Origin: Thalassiosira profunda
Lineage: Eukaryota; Bacillariophyta; Thalassiosirophyceae; Thalassiosirales; Thalassiosiraceae
Length of the DNA stretch: 64,000 nucleotides
Direction of reading: 5' to 3'
Assembly: GCA_036939355.1 (NCBI GenBank)
Contig: JALLAP010000010.1
Coordinates: 19,242-83,241, forward strand
A program made the position numbers and the translations under genes. The stretch's first letter is position 1. The number at the start of each line of letters is the position of its first letter. The notes under the pieces are model-generated. The model saw nothing but the letters and a program-made list of their open reading frames with translations. It ran no database searches and was not told where the DNA came from. This document shows positions 41,909-51,908 of this stretch, in pieces.

Positions 41909-43573
41909 CTACGTGAGATACCACCCATCTTGACCATCTGGCATGCGAGCCTCCACATGGCTGATGTCATTCAATTCTTCCCAGTCCATATCGTCAGAGG
42001 AATCGAAGTCCTCCTCGTTACTCTGAGATTCGGTACCATCATCAGTATTTCCCTCACCCTTCTCTTCATCTCCATCAAACGAGGAATCCTCAAATGGTTC
42101 TCTGTAGTAATAACTTTCCTCGATCTCAATCTCTTCTTCTGAAGTAAATCCGGAGCTAGGAACCCATTCGTAACACAAGCCTCTACAGCCGTACACATGA
42201 TACGGAATGATGTTCCTCCGCTCTGCAGATGCTTGAATCAGTCCTGGGACAATGGTGTAAATAGGTCCTGCCACCAATTTAACGCCATCTTCCTCCTCGT
42301 CTCCAGATGCACAAAATGGCGGCGGCGGGACCTTGAACATGTCAAGAGAACATGTGTTGACTCCACAGACGAGACGATCATCATCACCCAGGTAAGAGGC
42401 AGATTTTCCCATTTCGACAGCGGACCCAATTGCATCCACCAGCAACAAACCCATTGTCCGCAGGAGCTCGGATTCGGCGACATCGAAAGCCTCGCTCGAC
42501 ATTTCGACGATTCCAGCCACATACGCGATCCTGCGAATGATTCTACGTCCAGCCTCCGATTGGATCATCTCTTCTGGCCATTGCAAGACAGTCCCAGGAT
42601 CAGACATGAGCTGGCATTCTTGGGAAACTCCGCAAGTCCAACCCCGACCCTCCATACCGCAAAAAGCAGCCTCCGTATCTTTCTCCTGCACTCGAGTTCT
42701 TCCATTGTGAATGGCAAAGAGCAGCGCATTCCCCAGTTTCCGAATCATATTCGCCTGTAGCATCTCTGCAAGGTACCAAACGGTGTCTCCCCTCAACCGG
42801 AAATGCATTTCAGATCCTTCACAAATCATCTGCGAGACGACACTGGCAGCTACATCGCGAAAGGCATCAGCCGTAGCTGCACCGTCAGTTCTGCCACCCA
42901 AGACGTGCAGAATTTCGTTCTCTGTTTCTTTTTGGTACATTCTGACCATCCCGAAGCCATCATTGATCAGAGACGAATCTCGAGTGCCATTCCAGTGCAG
43001 CTCCCTCATGATGAGGAGGGGACGCACGCGTGACCTACTAAACTCGGTAATATGACCGCGGGGGTGGCGGTGATAGCGGGCCCAGAACTCATCACTCATG
43101 GCCATCCTGCGGAATCGCTTACACGCCCTTTCCATTGTGCACACCTGAGACGGACGTTCCGTTGCATAATTGACAATCTTCTCAAGCAAAGTGTCCGGCA
43201 GACCAAGCAGGGACGGGCCCGTTGCTGCAGTGCCATCATGCTCACCGAGCCAGGCTGGGGGAATCCTCTGCGTGTCGTCGTCGGAAGCATCCCTTTCCGC
43301 GCGCCTCTCTTCTTTCGCGACCTCCTCCTCGGACGCCTCCTCCGCTTCTTCCACTGAGGCGGTGCATGCCTCCTCGTCGTCTCCCCCCTCACCGCTGCCG
43401 TCGTCAGATCCACCTCCTCCCTCCCCTCCGAACATGAAATATTCGCCCCAGCTCAGACTTATCCCATTGGCCTCACACGCTTCCGTGTCCCTCCAGGAGA
43501 TCATCTGGGGCTCCTGGTCCACGACGGCACACTCCGACTCCGGGTCATTGCTCGCGTCCTCCATCTTGCTCAT
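41909..43573 (-). CDS. F-box protein with H3-like and H4-like histone folds
   Basis: Single exon, 554 residues from ATG 43573 (alternative 43564). An acidic N-terminus precedes an F-box at about residues 122-172 (LPDTLLEKIVNYATERPSQV, then CKRFRRMAMSDEFWARYH). Residues 257-305 resemble histone H3: FRLRGDTVWYLAEMLQAN then LLFAIHNGRTRVQEKDTEAA, aligning with the helix 2-loop-helix 3 region. Residues 341-405 resemble H4: IIRRIAYVAGIVEMSSEAFD then LLLVDAIGSAVEMGKSAS. The C-terminal 110 residues are acidic. This suggests a ubiquitin-ligase adaptor with a built-in histone-fold pair, possibly chromatin-directed. The architecture is inferred from pattern matching by eye. Confidence 0.72.
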   Translation of the reverse strand: MSKMEDASNDPESECAVVDQEPQMISWRDTEACEANGISLSWGEYFMFGGEGGGGSDDGSGEGGDDEEACTASVEEAEEASEEEVAKEERRAERDASDDDTQRIPPAWLGEHDGTAATGPSLLGLPDTLLEKIVNYATERPSQVCTMERACKRFRRMAMSDEFWARYHRHPRGHITEFSRSRVRPLLIMRELHWNGTRDSSLINDGFGMVRMYQKETENEILHVLGGRTDGAATADAFRDVAASVVSQMICEGSEMHFRLRGDTVWYLAEMLQANMIRKLGNALLFAIHNGRTRVQEKDTEAAFCGMEGRGWTCGVSQECQLMSDPGTVLQWPEEMIQSEAGRRIIRRIAYVAGIVEMSSEAFDVAESELLRTMGLLLVDAIGSAVEMGKSASYLGDDDRLVCGVNTCSLDMFKVPPPPFCASGDEEEDGVKLVAGPIYTIVPGLIQASAERRNIIPYHVYGCRGLCYEWVPSSGFTSEEEIEIEESYYYREPFEDSSFDGDEEKGEGNTDDGTESQSNEEDFDSSDDMDWEELNDISHVEARMPDGQDGWYLT

Positions 43574-43796
43574 GTGATGTGTCCAACGTCGCCGCACCTC
43601 TCAGTCCTCGACCCCCTCGATTGTCGCCTGAATTTTAACCGGCAGAGATGGCCCGTCAAAATGCCGCCACCCTCAAGGGCATCAGAGGGTCGTTGTTGCG
43701 TTTGGGGGTGATGAAAGTGGTGCAGTGAGAGGGGGTCCAGTTACCTACGTAAGAGGTACCTCTACTCGTACAATCTGCACCCCGGCTATCATTATC

Positions 43797-46700
43797 ATGG
43801 CGAAGACGCCGGCGGCCTCCGCCCGCAAGAAGACCCCGGGCAGGGGCAGCGGCGGCCGGGGCTCCCACTCCAAGACGCCTCGGAGCGGCGGGGCAAAATC
43901 GCCCAAGTGCACCGCCTCAGAGACCCTCCTGCACGAGGACGCCTCGCATCAATTCAACTCCACCGTCGAATTCATCCCCCGGAGGGACAAGTTCATGAAG
44001 AGCGACCCTCTCTCGGGGCCCACATTCAATCAGGATGCCAATTGCAATTGGACCGTGACGATTGGCGACCTCGCGTGCATCGAGGCCGCCGCCGACGACG
44101 GCGGCGCCGAGCATCCGAACGGTGCATGTGATGTGACGGCGCCTTTCAGTGTGAGGTGGAGGCCGTGCCAGATCCTCTCCCTCTTTCGAGAGCGGGATAA
44201 GAGCACAGAGAGCAAGCTATCCAAGAAGAAGCATTGGGGACCGCTGAAGGCGGAGGTGCGCTGGTTTTACCGCCGTGCTGATTTGGACGATAGGAACAGG
44301 AGATACGAGAGTGCCAAGAGGGGATCGGGCGGGGAGGAAGTCTTCGAGAGTGGTCACGTGTCTGTTGTGGATGCATCGCTGCTCTTGGGCAGGCTGGTAT
44401 TGAAGCGGAGTCCTGGCGAGGAGGGCAGCGATGATTTTCTCCAATACCCGGTCCCAACCGTGGAGAAGCACTGCCATCGGTACTACTTTCGCAAAGATCA
44501 GGACGTCTTCGAGACATTCGACGGGGAGAACATGGTTCGGAGGGGCGTGGAGTGCTCCGATTTGCTGAAGAATGAAAAGGTTGCCGCGGCAGTCTACCGA
44601 TACTTGGGCCTGTCACCTCCCAAAGGCAATGTGGAAGGCGACGGACGCATTGCTCTTCCCCCGCCGTCGAAGTCAGTCAAACTCCACGGCGAGGTCGCCG
44701 CCTATTATTCATCGTGCACCCTCGAGCACTCGTGGTCTCAATTGAAGCACGGGAGTTTCATATGTCCTTCTGATAAGCGCGGGGCATTTCCCAAGTGGCA
44801 GCTGTGCGTGGGAGATATGGTGGCCGTGCACATGGGCGACTCTACACCGGCATCAGGAGCTGATGCCATTGCTGGACGCGATAAATGGTACCCCTACCGC
44901 GTGAAGTGGAGCCACGGGCAGGTCACGGCCATTTTCAGAAGCTTTGATAAGATGAGCGACGTGCCGAAGGAGGAGTCGACTGTCGATCCATCAGAGCTCA
45001 TATGCGAAATTCGTTGGTTCCCCCGCCCCTCGGAAGCCTTGGCTGAGGGGATCAGGCTGCTCGGTAAGCAGCTCAAGCAGCCTGTTCGCGATCGTCTCAA
45101 ACAAGTTGCTGGCGACTCGGAACGTACTTGCGATGTCATTATCGAGGGAAAGCAGGCCACCACAGTCGTCGCCAATTGTCTTTTGGGCCCTGTCCTCGTT
45201 GAAGATAAACCGGGCTCGAATGAAGAACTTGGAATCTCCATATTCCTACCCCACAACCGAAGGGTCGTCAGCGATCAAGTCCGGTGCAATGCAAAGGGGG
45301 TTCCTCATGAAGCAAAAAGAATGGAGTCAGTTGATTTTGACCCAAGCTTGCGCGTACAACGTGGGATCAGTGCTTCGAAACGTTTCACAGGCGATGCTCA
45401 GAGGGCCTCCGTTCTAAAGGCGGCCCTGCACTGCAGACGGGAGAGAGCAGAGCGGTTGCAGCATCCAGAAGACGCGGCAGGGGGAAGCAACGATGGAGAT
45501 GCTGCAGCAGAGTCGTTGAGCGCAGAAAGTCCCCAGAAGAAACGCCAGCTGTTTGCCGACTATTACGAGGAGGAAATTGCCGAGAGCAAGAAGCGTCGCC
45601 TGTCTGAAGGAACTCAACGGAATGACGCAGTGCCAGCAACAAAAAATCAGGTTGATCCTCTCCCAACAAGCCCTGCAAAGAAAAAGGGGAAGCAGCAACC
45701 CACCGCTACTTGCAGATCTGCTCCGTTTCACGTAGATGTGTCCGCGCTGAAGAGCTTTTACGAAGAGGTCGAAATCGCTCCTCAAACAGAGTCGTACGAT
45801 GACCGGTTTGCGGCAGGAGCGGGCGCTAAGCCGTGGAAGGTGAAGCTGGGGGATACTGTTACAGTCGAAGTTGAGCCAGCGAACGCCAAAGAATCCAGTG
45901 TGAAGTTCCCCTTCGTTGTTCCGTGGGGTCCAGTGGAAGTCGTTTCCATCTACCGAGTTCACAGGACCAAAGAGTCCTGTGCCAGACTTCGTGAGCAACT
46001 TTCCAGGAAGGGAGACGAGGGCAACAAATTTTCGCCGGATGATAATTCTGGAGAGATCATGATCGAGGTCAGGTGGTTTTACAGGCCTTGGGAGATACCT
46101 GGAGCATCGAAGAAGAAATCCGAGCCCATGGACGATGGAGAGCTCGAGGAGGTGTTCGAGACCGACAAGATCGACAACTGCTCTGCGGACAGCATTCTGT
46201 CGCCGGTGTGTCTTCACGACGAAAAGAGGTCTCTGGATGCGCCCAATGCAGTCATGGGAATGCCGTGCATCCACTACCATTGCGGCAGGCTTTGGTCGAT
46301 CCACAGACGATCTTTTATTCCCAGCGGATCCTTGGTCAACCGAATATCGAGAGGGCGCATGTACTCCGAGTACAAGAGCGTTCTTGACATGCGCCAGAGT
46401 GCCCTGTCTATTGGAGATGCCGCGACGTCGAATCAGAAAGGCGACCAGACATGGAAGGACGCCTTTCAGACTGCAATCCAACAACTGTCACTGGCCGCTG
46501 CTGCCGAGGACGCGCAGGAGAAAGGGATGGTCTTGGCCTGCCGGAAAAAGGAACGCGATCAGATCAAAAGCTTCTTGACAAAAGCCATCACGGGCTTAGT
46601 CCAGACGAGCCACTCCCAGGGCCACGACGAGGACGAGACTAGTAAGAATCTCAAGTCGTCCATGTTTATCGCTGGGCCGCCGGGCACGGGCAAGGTGAGT

Positions 46701-48043
46701 GTGGTTGAAGTACCAGTGTTGCAATATTTTGCGTTGAAATGCGTTGTGACTTATCTTTTATCTCTGCATAGACTGCGTCTGTTCGATCAGTCGTTGCAGA
46801 ACTCCAAAAGGAGCAGCACGGCGGAAAGCTGCCAGAGTTCAAGTTCATTGCCTTGAACGGAATGGAATTGCGCCATCCATTCGATGCGTACATCAAGTTC
46901 TGGGAGGCACTTAGTGGCACGAGGAAGGAGAGTCTGAAAGCAGGCGATGCGGCGTATGAACTTGAACACTACTTCTGTGGAGATCAAATGGAGGAGTCCG
47001 AGGATGAGTCATCAGAGGATGAGTCGTCGGAGGATAGTAGCGAGGAGGAAGAAGAAGACGACAGTGGGAACGTGACAGAGGACGACGGGGAAGAAATGGA
47101 ACGAACGGAGGTCGTTTCTGAGAGACCAGTGACGGTTCTGATGCTCGACGAGATAGACAAGCTCGTGACCAAGAAGGAAACGCTGATTTACAACCTCTTT
47201 GATTGGCCCCTGAGGGCGACCACTGCCAGGCTCGTCGTGATTGGCATTGCAAACACAATCAACCTCCCAGAAAAGATGAGCACGCGGGTGCAATCTCGGA
47301 TCGGCGGCAACCGCTGTTATTTCAAGAGCTACGATGTGACGGACACGATGACCATTCTCAAGTCCAGACTGGGTATGCTGGACGGAACTCACAGCTATTC
47401 GGTGTTCGAAGAGGATGCCATCAAGGTAAGCACTTGGTTCTTTCGCACCGGGATGCTCTTGGGATGCCATTCTCACCGCTGTTGCTTGATACAGTTTGCC
47501 TCGAGGAAGGCTGCCAACCTCTCGGGCGACATCAGGAAGGCGTTCCGAATGTGCAAAGTCGCTGCCGAAATGGTGTACGAGGATCTCATCAGCGGCAAGC
47601 GCCCAATGCCGCGAGGCAATCGGCCTATCGTCAAGATCTCCGACGTGCAAAAAGGCAGTCGGGATGTGTTCACGTCCATCGTCATCAAAGCTGTGTCGCA
47701 TTCCACGAGCTACGAAGCTCTCTTCATGATATCACTTGGTGCATTGAAGCGAACTCGCGAGGATGGGAGCTTCACAATCAAAGAGATTCTGACGAAGATT
47801 GAATCGATTGCTAATGCGTCCGGGGAGCCTCGGTACATGAACGCTCGTCTCTCCTTCGCAGACGTGCTCGGGTTGGCGTCGCGCCTAGGCGCTGCGGGCA
47901 TCATTCAAGTGACAACCCACGATAGCTCGCCATTCCCCTGGATATCGACACATTTAGAAACGTACGAGATCAATGGAGCATTCAGGGACACCAAGCACAG
48001 CAAGCTGTCTGAGAAGCACCTCGCCAACCAGAGGCTCTTCTAG
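43797..48043 (+). CDS. ORC1: ORC1-like origin recognition AAA+ ATPase with three BAH-like modules
   Basis: Three exons, 43797..46694, 46772..47425 and 47495..48043, give 1366 residues. The first intron splits the Walker A motif exactly (GPPGTGK|T). Walker B is VLMLDEIDKL near residue 1090, sensor 1 is VVIGIANTINLPEKMSTRVQ, and the winged-helix part follows. Between Walker A and B lies an acidic Ser/Glu insertion (about residues 1040-1080). Three BAH-like modules precede the ATPase, each with a VxxGDxVxVE start, a VxxIYR/IFR strand and a VRWFYRP/IRWFPRP strand: about residues 85-245, 335-500 and 680-840. ORC1 nucleates replication-origin licensing; one BAH is usual, so three is unusual. The second intron is 69 bases with no stop. 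Confidence 0.85.
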
Positions 48044-48119
48044 TTGTTGAATGACCAATGATTCACACACTAATTTCGATCTAGTAAATGGTTGCTCTAT
48101 TGCAATGTTTCTATGTTTG

Positions 48120-49823
48120 CTATTCCTCCTCGTGGACGCGATCCAGAAACAGCGGAACCTCCCCTCCGACCCCCCTCTCCAGCACCATTCGCTGTATCCG
48201 CCCGTGGTCAATGAATGCCACTTGCTCCACACTCTCACTTAGCTCTTTTGTCCGTTGCAAGAACCGTCGATATCTGCTGTTCTTGTCATCGCTCCAGAAG
48301 AAGTTGTCCGGGCAAATGGTTCCAGTATCGCAATACTTTGCTTTGAATTCGCCGAGGTAGTATTTCATGTCTTCGATCCACTGCTCGTCCCTCTTGAGAC
48401 GGAGGAGAACGGCGCCTCTCGTTGCTGTTTGCCTTACCATAACAGCTGATTCGCATTTGGACCGCTCCGAGGAGTCAAGGTCAACTGCGTCTCCCATGCA
48501 AAGTATCTCCATCTGTAGCTGTGGTATGTAGACGGGAGGGATCCTGTCCTCGAGCCGAAAGTCACGGATAAGATAGTGCTTCGGAAGGCCACCTTCTCTG
48601 TGGTCTCCGTCGTTTCGACTGTCGCCACCTTTACCCTTTTGCTTCTTTCCGTTCTTCTTCTTCTTCCCATTCTTCTTCTTCTTCTTGCTGCTTGACCGAG
48701 ATGTTGCATTGCCCGTGAAGTGCGGAGAAATCCGATTCCATACGAACGGGCAGTGATTTTTCACTTCCAGCACTTCCACCGTTCCGTTGCCATGGCAGAT
48801 TATTGCGTCCGGCGAAGCTCCAATCTTCACCCCCCGCAATAAAGGGTCGTCCATTAATCCAGCTCCACACATGCCAACTTCGTGAATTGTCGTTTCCTTG
48901 TCCTCGCCACAAAAGTGATTCAGGGCAGTGAGTATCGACGTGGCCTCCTGGGCATTTCCCCATCGCATCCGCGTCTTCATTGGCGAGGGCGAAGATTGCT
49001 GGTCCTCGTGCTCAAGGTAAAGCTTTCTTTGATGCAACTCTTCGTATGTGAGGTTGGGCAGATATTTTGCAGAGAAGGGGAACGGCTTTGGACGCGTTGG
49101 ACCGACGATCAATCTGGATGCCGGTATCCACAACCGCTCTGACTCCTTCGCTCCAGGTCTCCAGTCATGAATTCCAGGCTTCCAAGAGCCCACGACATCG
49201 TCATTATCAGAGGTAGAGCGACCTTCGCAAAGAATATGCTCCAGTTCATCCAAACTTTGGCCGTCGTCAGACAATTCTTGCAAACGATGCCACGCAGAAA
49301 AGCCGCCCCTTTGCAAACTCCGAGGAATGCCAAGAAACTGTGCTGCCTTGGGCTCCAAAAAGCCAAGCGCCGCCGCAGCTTGGGACGTGGTGCAACGCCC
49401 TGTATGCAAATAATCCCACTGCCACGAGTCTTGCCGAAAGTACCGCGCATGTTCCTTCGTCGGGAGCGTGTTTATCATCGACGGCGGCGGCAACGGCACG
49501 AAACTCGGGTGGCTCCGCAAGTGAGACATGGATATGGCCCTCCAATGAACATCCGGTAAATTTCCAGTTCGCGGTAGCGAGTTCTTCTTCTTTCTTCTTG
49601 TTGATGATGACGACGAGGCCACCGATGCATCCGACGGCGGCGGGTTGTAGACGACTTGGTCGCCAGCCACAGAATCAATGTCATCCGCCAAGGCGACTTC
49701 CGACTTCGATGGCGGGACAGGATGCCTCACGCCCGGCACCTGCGACGGCACCAAGGCGAACGCCGTCATGATTGCAAATGATCGATCGAGGAGAAGCAGA
49801 AGGACGAGAGGGTGGATCATCAT
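48120..49823 (-). CDS. YqaJ-type PD-(D/E)xK nuclease with plastid-like presequence
   Basis: Single exon, 567 residues. The core is a lambda-exonuclease/YqaJ-type recombinase nuclease: GRCTTSQAAAALGF, MRWGNAQEATSILTALNHF, KIGASPDAIICHGNG with the catalytic Asp, TVEVLEVKNHCPF with the Glu-x-Lys, and YIPQLQMEILCMG. A Lys-rich insertion (SKKKKKNGKKKKNG) interrupts the middle. The first 28 residues (MMIHPLVLLLLLDRSFAIMT, then AFALVP) look like a signal peptide with an ASAFAP-type site, so action on plastid DNA is inferred. TTTGCAATC directly precedes an internal ATG at 49769; starting there would delete the signal part. Family members process double-strand DNA ends. Confidence 0.78.
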   Translation of the reverse strand: MMIHPLVLLLLLDRSFAIMTAFALVPSQVPGVRHPVPPSKSEVALADDIDSVAGDQVVYNPPPSDASVASSSSSTRRKKKNSLPRTGNLPDVHWRAISMSHLRSHPSFVPLPPPSMINTLPTKEHARYFRQDSWQWDYLHTGRCTTSQAAAALGFLEPKAAQFLGIPRSLQRGGFSAWHRLQELSDDGQSLDELEHILCEGRSTSDNDDVVGSWKPGIHDWRPGAKESERLWIPASRLIVGPTRPKPFPFSAKYLPNLTYEELHQRKLYLEHEDQQSSPSPMKTRMRWGNAQEATSILTALNHFCGEDKETTIHEVGMCGAGLMDDPLLRGVKIGASPDAIICHGNGTVEVLEVKNHCPFVWNRISPHFTGNATSRSSSKKKKKNGKKKKNGKKQKGKGGDSRNDGDHREGGLPKHYLIRDFRLEDRIPPVYIPQLQMEILCMGDAVDLDSSERSKCESAVMVRQTATRGAVLLRLKRDEQWIEDMKYYLGEFKAKYCDTGTICPDNFFWSDDKNSRYRRFLQRTKELSESVEQVAFIDHGRIQRMVLERGVGGEVPLFLDRVHEEE

Positions 49824-50303
49824 CGTCTAGCCGCCATCCCGCTCATGAGCATCCCTGTACCTCGGCGTCGCTATCGCGGCGCCGCGCTGACTCGTCGTCT
49901 TCGATTGGGCACCGAGAAGAGATTTGGCACTTGTGATACCGACCCTAAATTAGTTACGTGTATAAGGCATATATTTTCCTACAGACACTAGATGGACGTT
50001 CCACTTACAAAAGACAGACGTCAGCGCCGCAGCGCCTCTTTTCGCTTGCAGCGCAAAGCTAGCCTCGCAAAGCGCAATAAAAGCCTTCACCTTCACCTTC
50101 ACCACCGTCAGGTGCTGTCTCCAACCCTACCTCTGACCCTACGCGGCCGAGCTAGCCTTTGCATTTTGGCTCGAAGGTGGATCACTGCCGTCGATTTTCT
50201 CTGTCGCCCACGTGGACTGTGCCTGCCGAGTGCCACCAACGAGTACATCGGTGCATCTTTGTGCGGAGTTCAGAAAACCCCTCTCCATTCGATAATCAGC
50301 AAA
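49824..50303. other. Divergent intergenic region
   Basis: 480 bases between the nuclease start and the small membrane protein start. A TTCACC repeat occurs near 50088-50105. Short frames are present but no gene is supported. Confidence 0.45.
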
Positions 50304-50639
50304 ATGGCAGACTCGAAGAAGAATTACCACCAAGGTGATTTCATCTTTTGTGTTTCTGTCTTATGATTCGATACTTTACTCAACATTCGATGCATGCACC
50401 AACGCCCATCACTAGGACACGACATCAAGTCGTTGGCTCTCAACCTTGCCACATTCCTGTTGTTCATGTTGCCGTTTGCGCTCTACTTTGGCGAGGACGA
50501 GAAGGCATATACGTACGTTGGCGTGGTGGTCGGATTTTTGCTGCTGGCCGTGATAGTGCCGCCCGTTGGATGGATGCGGCCCCACCCCTACACCGACATG
50601 CCGGGGAATGAACCTTTGCAGTTCAGGAAGAACAACTGA
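50304..50639 (+). CDS. Small two-TM protein
   Basis: Two exons, 50304..50334 and 50416..50639, give 84 residues. The 81-base intron joins MADSKKNYHQ to GHDIKSLALNLATFLLFMLP in frame. Two hydrophobic helices are present (LALNLATFLLFMLPFALYFG and YVGVVVGFLLLAVIVPPVGW), and the end is hydrophilic (PHPYTDMPGNEPLQFRKNN). The short size and topology suit an accessory subunit of an organelle or ER membrane complex. I do not recognise the family. Confidence 0.65.
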
Positions 50640-50966
50640 GAGTGGTGATTTATAATGGATGGATGCTAGAAATTTGGGGGCGAAGTGAGAGGTGCAACAA
50701 TTGCAAATAATTGCAGTGAAGTTTGGAGCGGACTGAGAGCAAGGGGCAGAACAGGTGCAATTGATCCTGAAGCAGGACTTATGTGGCGGCGGGAGTCATG
50801 AAGATGATAAATCGGATACAATGTGCTCATTTGTGACATTGGATAATCTTTGACAGAGTGGGCACCAGGGCAGTGGGTTGATGCAAAATTGAACAAGTTT
50901 GGAGAGCTAAGGTAAACGCTAACAAATTGATGCGCTGACTTTGCTGTTGATGCCCTGCCAGAAGCA
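50640..50966. other. Convergent intergenic region
   Basis: 327 bases between two convergent stop codons. AT-richer than the flanking genes, with CAATTGCAAATAATTGCAG near 50697. Likely two 3' untranslated regions; nothing else seen. Confidence 0.45.
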
Positions 50967-51233
50967 TTAATTCATATCCTTCACAGCCTCTTCAATATCG
51001 ATCGAGCATCTCGTCCACGCCGCCCCCGCACCCACGCCCGTTCCGAAGGCTGTAATCGCTTTCCGGGCTCCCCCGGCACCCCCTCCCCTCGCCAGGACGA
51101 TGCTGGCCAGTCCCCCTATGACCAAACCCGCGGACACGTACATGATGCCGCGCTCCGATCCCTGTTTGAGTATGTCGGATACGACATTCTCCGAGGGCGA
51201 CGATGCTGATTGGCTTTGCTGGGAAGCGGACAT
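50967..51233 (-). CDS. MIC10: MICOS complex subunit MIC10
   Basis: Single exon, 88 residues. The two short membrane segments carry the family's glycine motifs: GIMYVSAGLVIGGLASIVLA and AFGTGVGAGAAWTRCS, the latter matching the conserved GxGxGxG helix of MIC10. This protein oligomerises to bend the mitochondrial inner membrane at crista junctions. Length matches the family (80-100 residues). TCTTGCACC sits immediately before the ATG. The C-terminal tail is short and acidic. Confidence 0.85.
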   Translation of the reverse strand: MSASQQSQSASSPSENVVSDILKQGSERGIMYVSAGLVIGGLASIVLARGGGAGGARKAITAFGTGVGAGAAWTRCSIDIEEAVKDMN

Positions 51234-51908
51234 GGTGCAAGATATAAAATTTGTTGCGTGCGTGTGTACTTTCATGGAGCGTATTCGCGCTGCGAGAAAA
51301 ATGCGCAGCAAGAAGTCAGCGTTGACGACGGAATTTTGGGGCAATACGGAATTGCAATAAAGACCAGCAAGCTGCACAATACTTGGCGTATTACGAAGTG
51401 CATCGAAAGTACATATCCTGCACCTCCGGCCCAGTTGTGTCCGGATTGTCCCATCAAGCGCGGTAACTCACCCGGAGCAAATCGCTGGTGACACCAACCA
51501 CAAACTCGACCTTCAGTAGCTGGAGAGGGAGATTTGGGACCCTGTGTCTACTGTAGGGAGTGATGGGCGGCCAGCGGGGGTGCTTTGCTTTGTTGCTTTG
51601 TTTGTGGCCAGCGTAGCGTGACGCGACGTTTGCGTTTGCCGGTTTGCCGACCGTAGATAAAATCGGTAACGTGACTTTTGGCACTTCCCCGTGACCGAGC
51701 AAACCACCTCCCCCGCCCGACACGAGGGCAACCCGCCGACAACTGCGCTGACCGACCCACCCAACCTGGCGGCGGAGCTCATTCTCTCCCCCTCTGGACA
51801 GGCATAATAATATTCGCGGATCGTCAGCTTTGCGTTTGCTCCCCGTCTTGTGGTGCACCGCACACATCTTGTGTCACTGGGTCATTGGACGTCGAGTTGC
51901 GAGTTGTC
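51234..51908. other. Divergent intergenic region
   Basis: 675 bases between the MIC10 start and the LRR-family start. CACACATCTTGTGTCACT lies about 50 bases upstream of the LRR ATG. Open frames on both strands have no domains and no support. Confidence 0.45.

Noticed and set aside
45414..46484. 356-codon antisense open frame in ORC1
   Set aside because: No domain and it overlaps the third BAH-like module; treated as a shadow.
48120..49823. Reading the YqaJ nuclease as an integrated viral gene
   Set aside because: Family name includes 'viral recombinase', but there are no other viral genes nearby, and it has a host-type plastid presequence and codon context.
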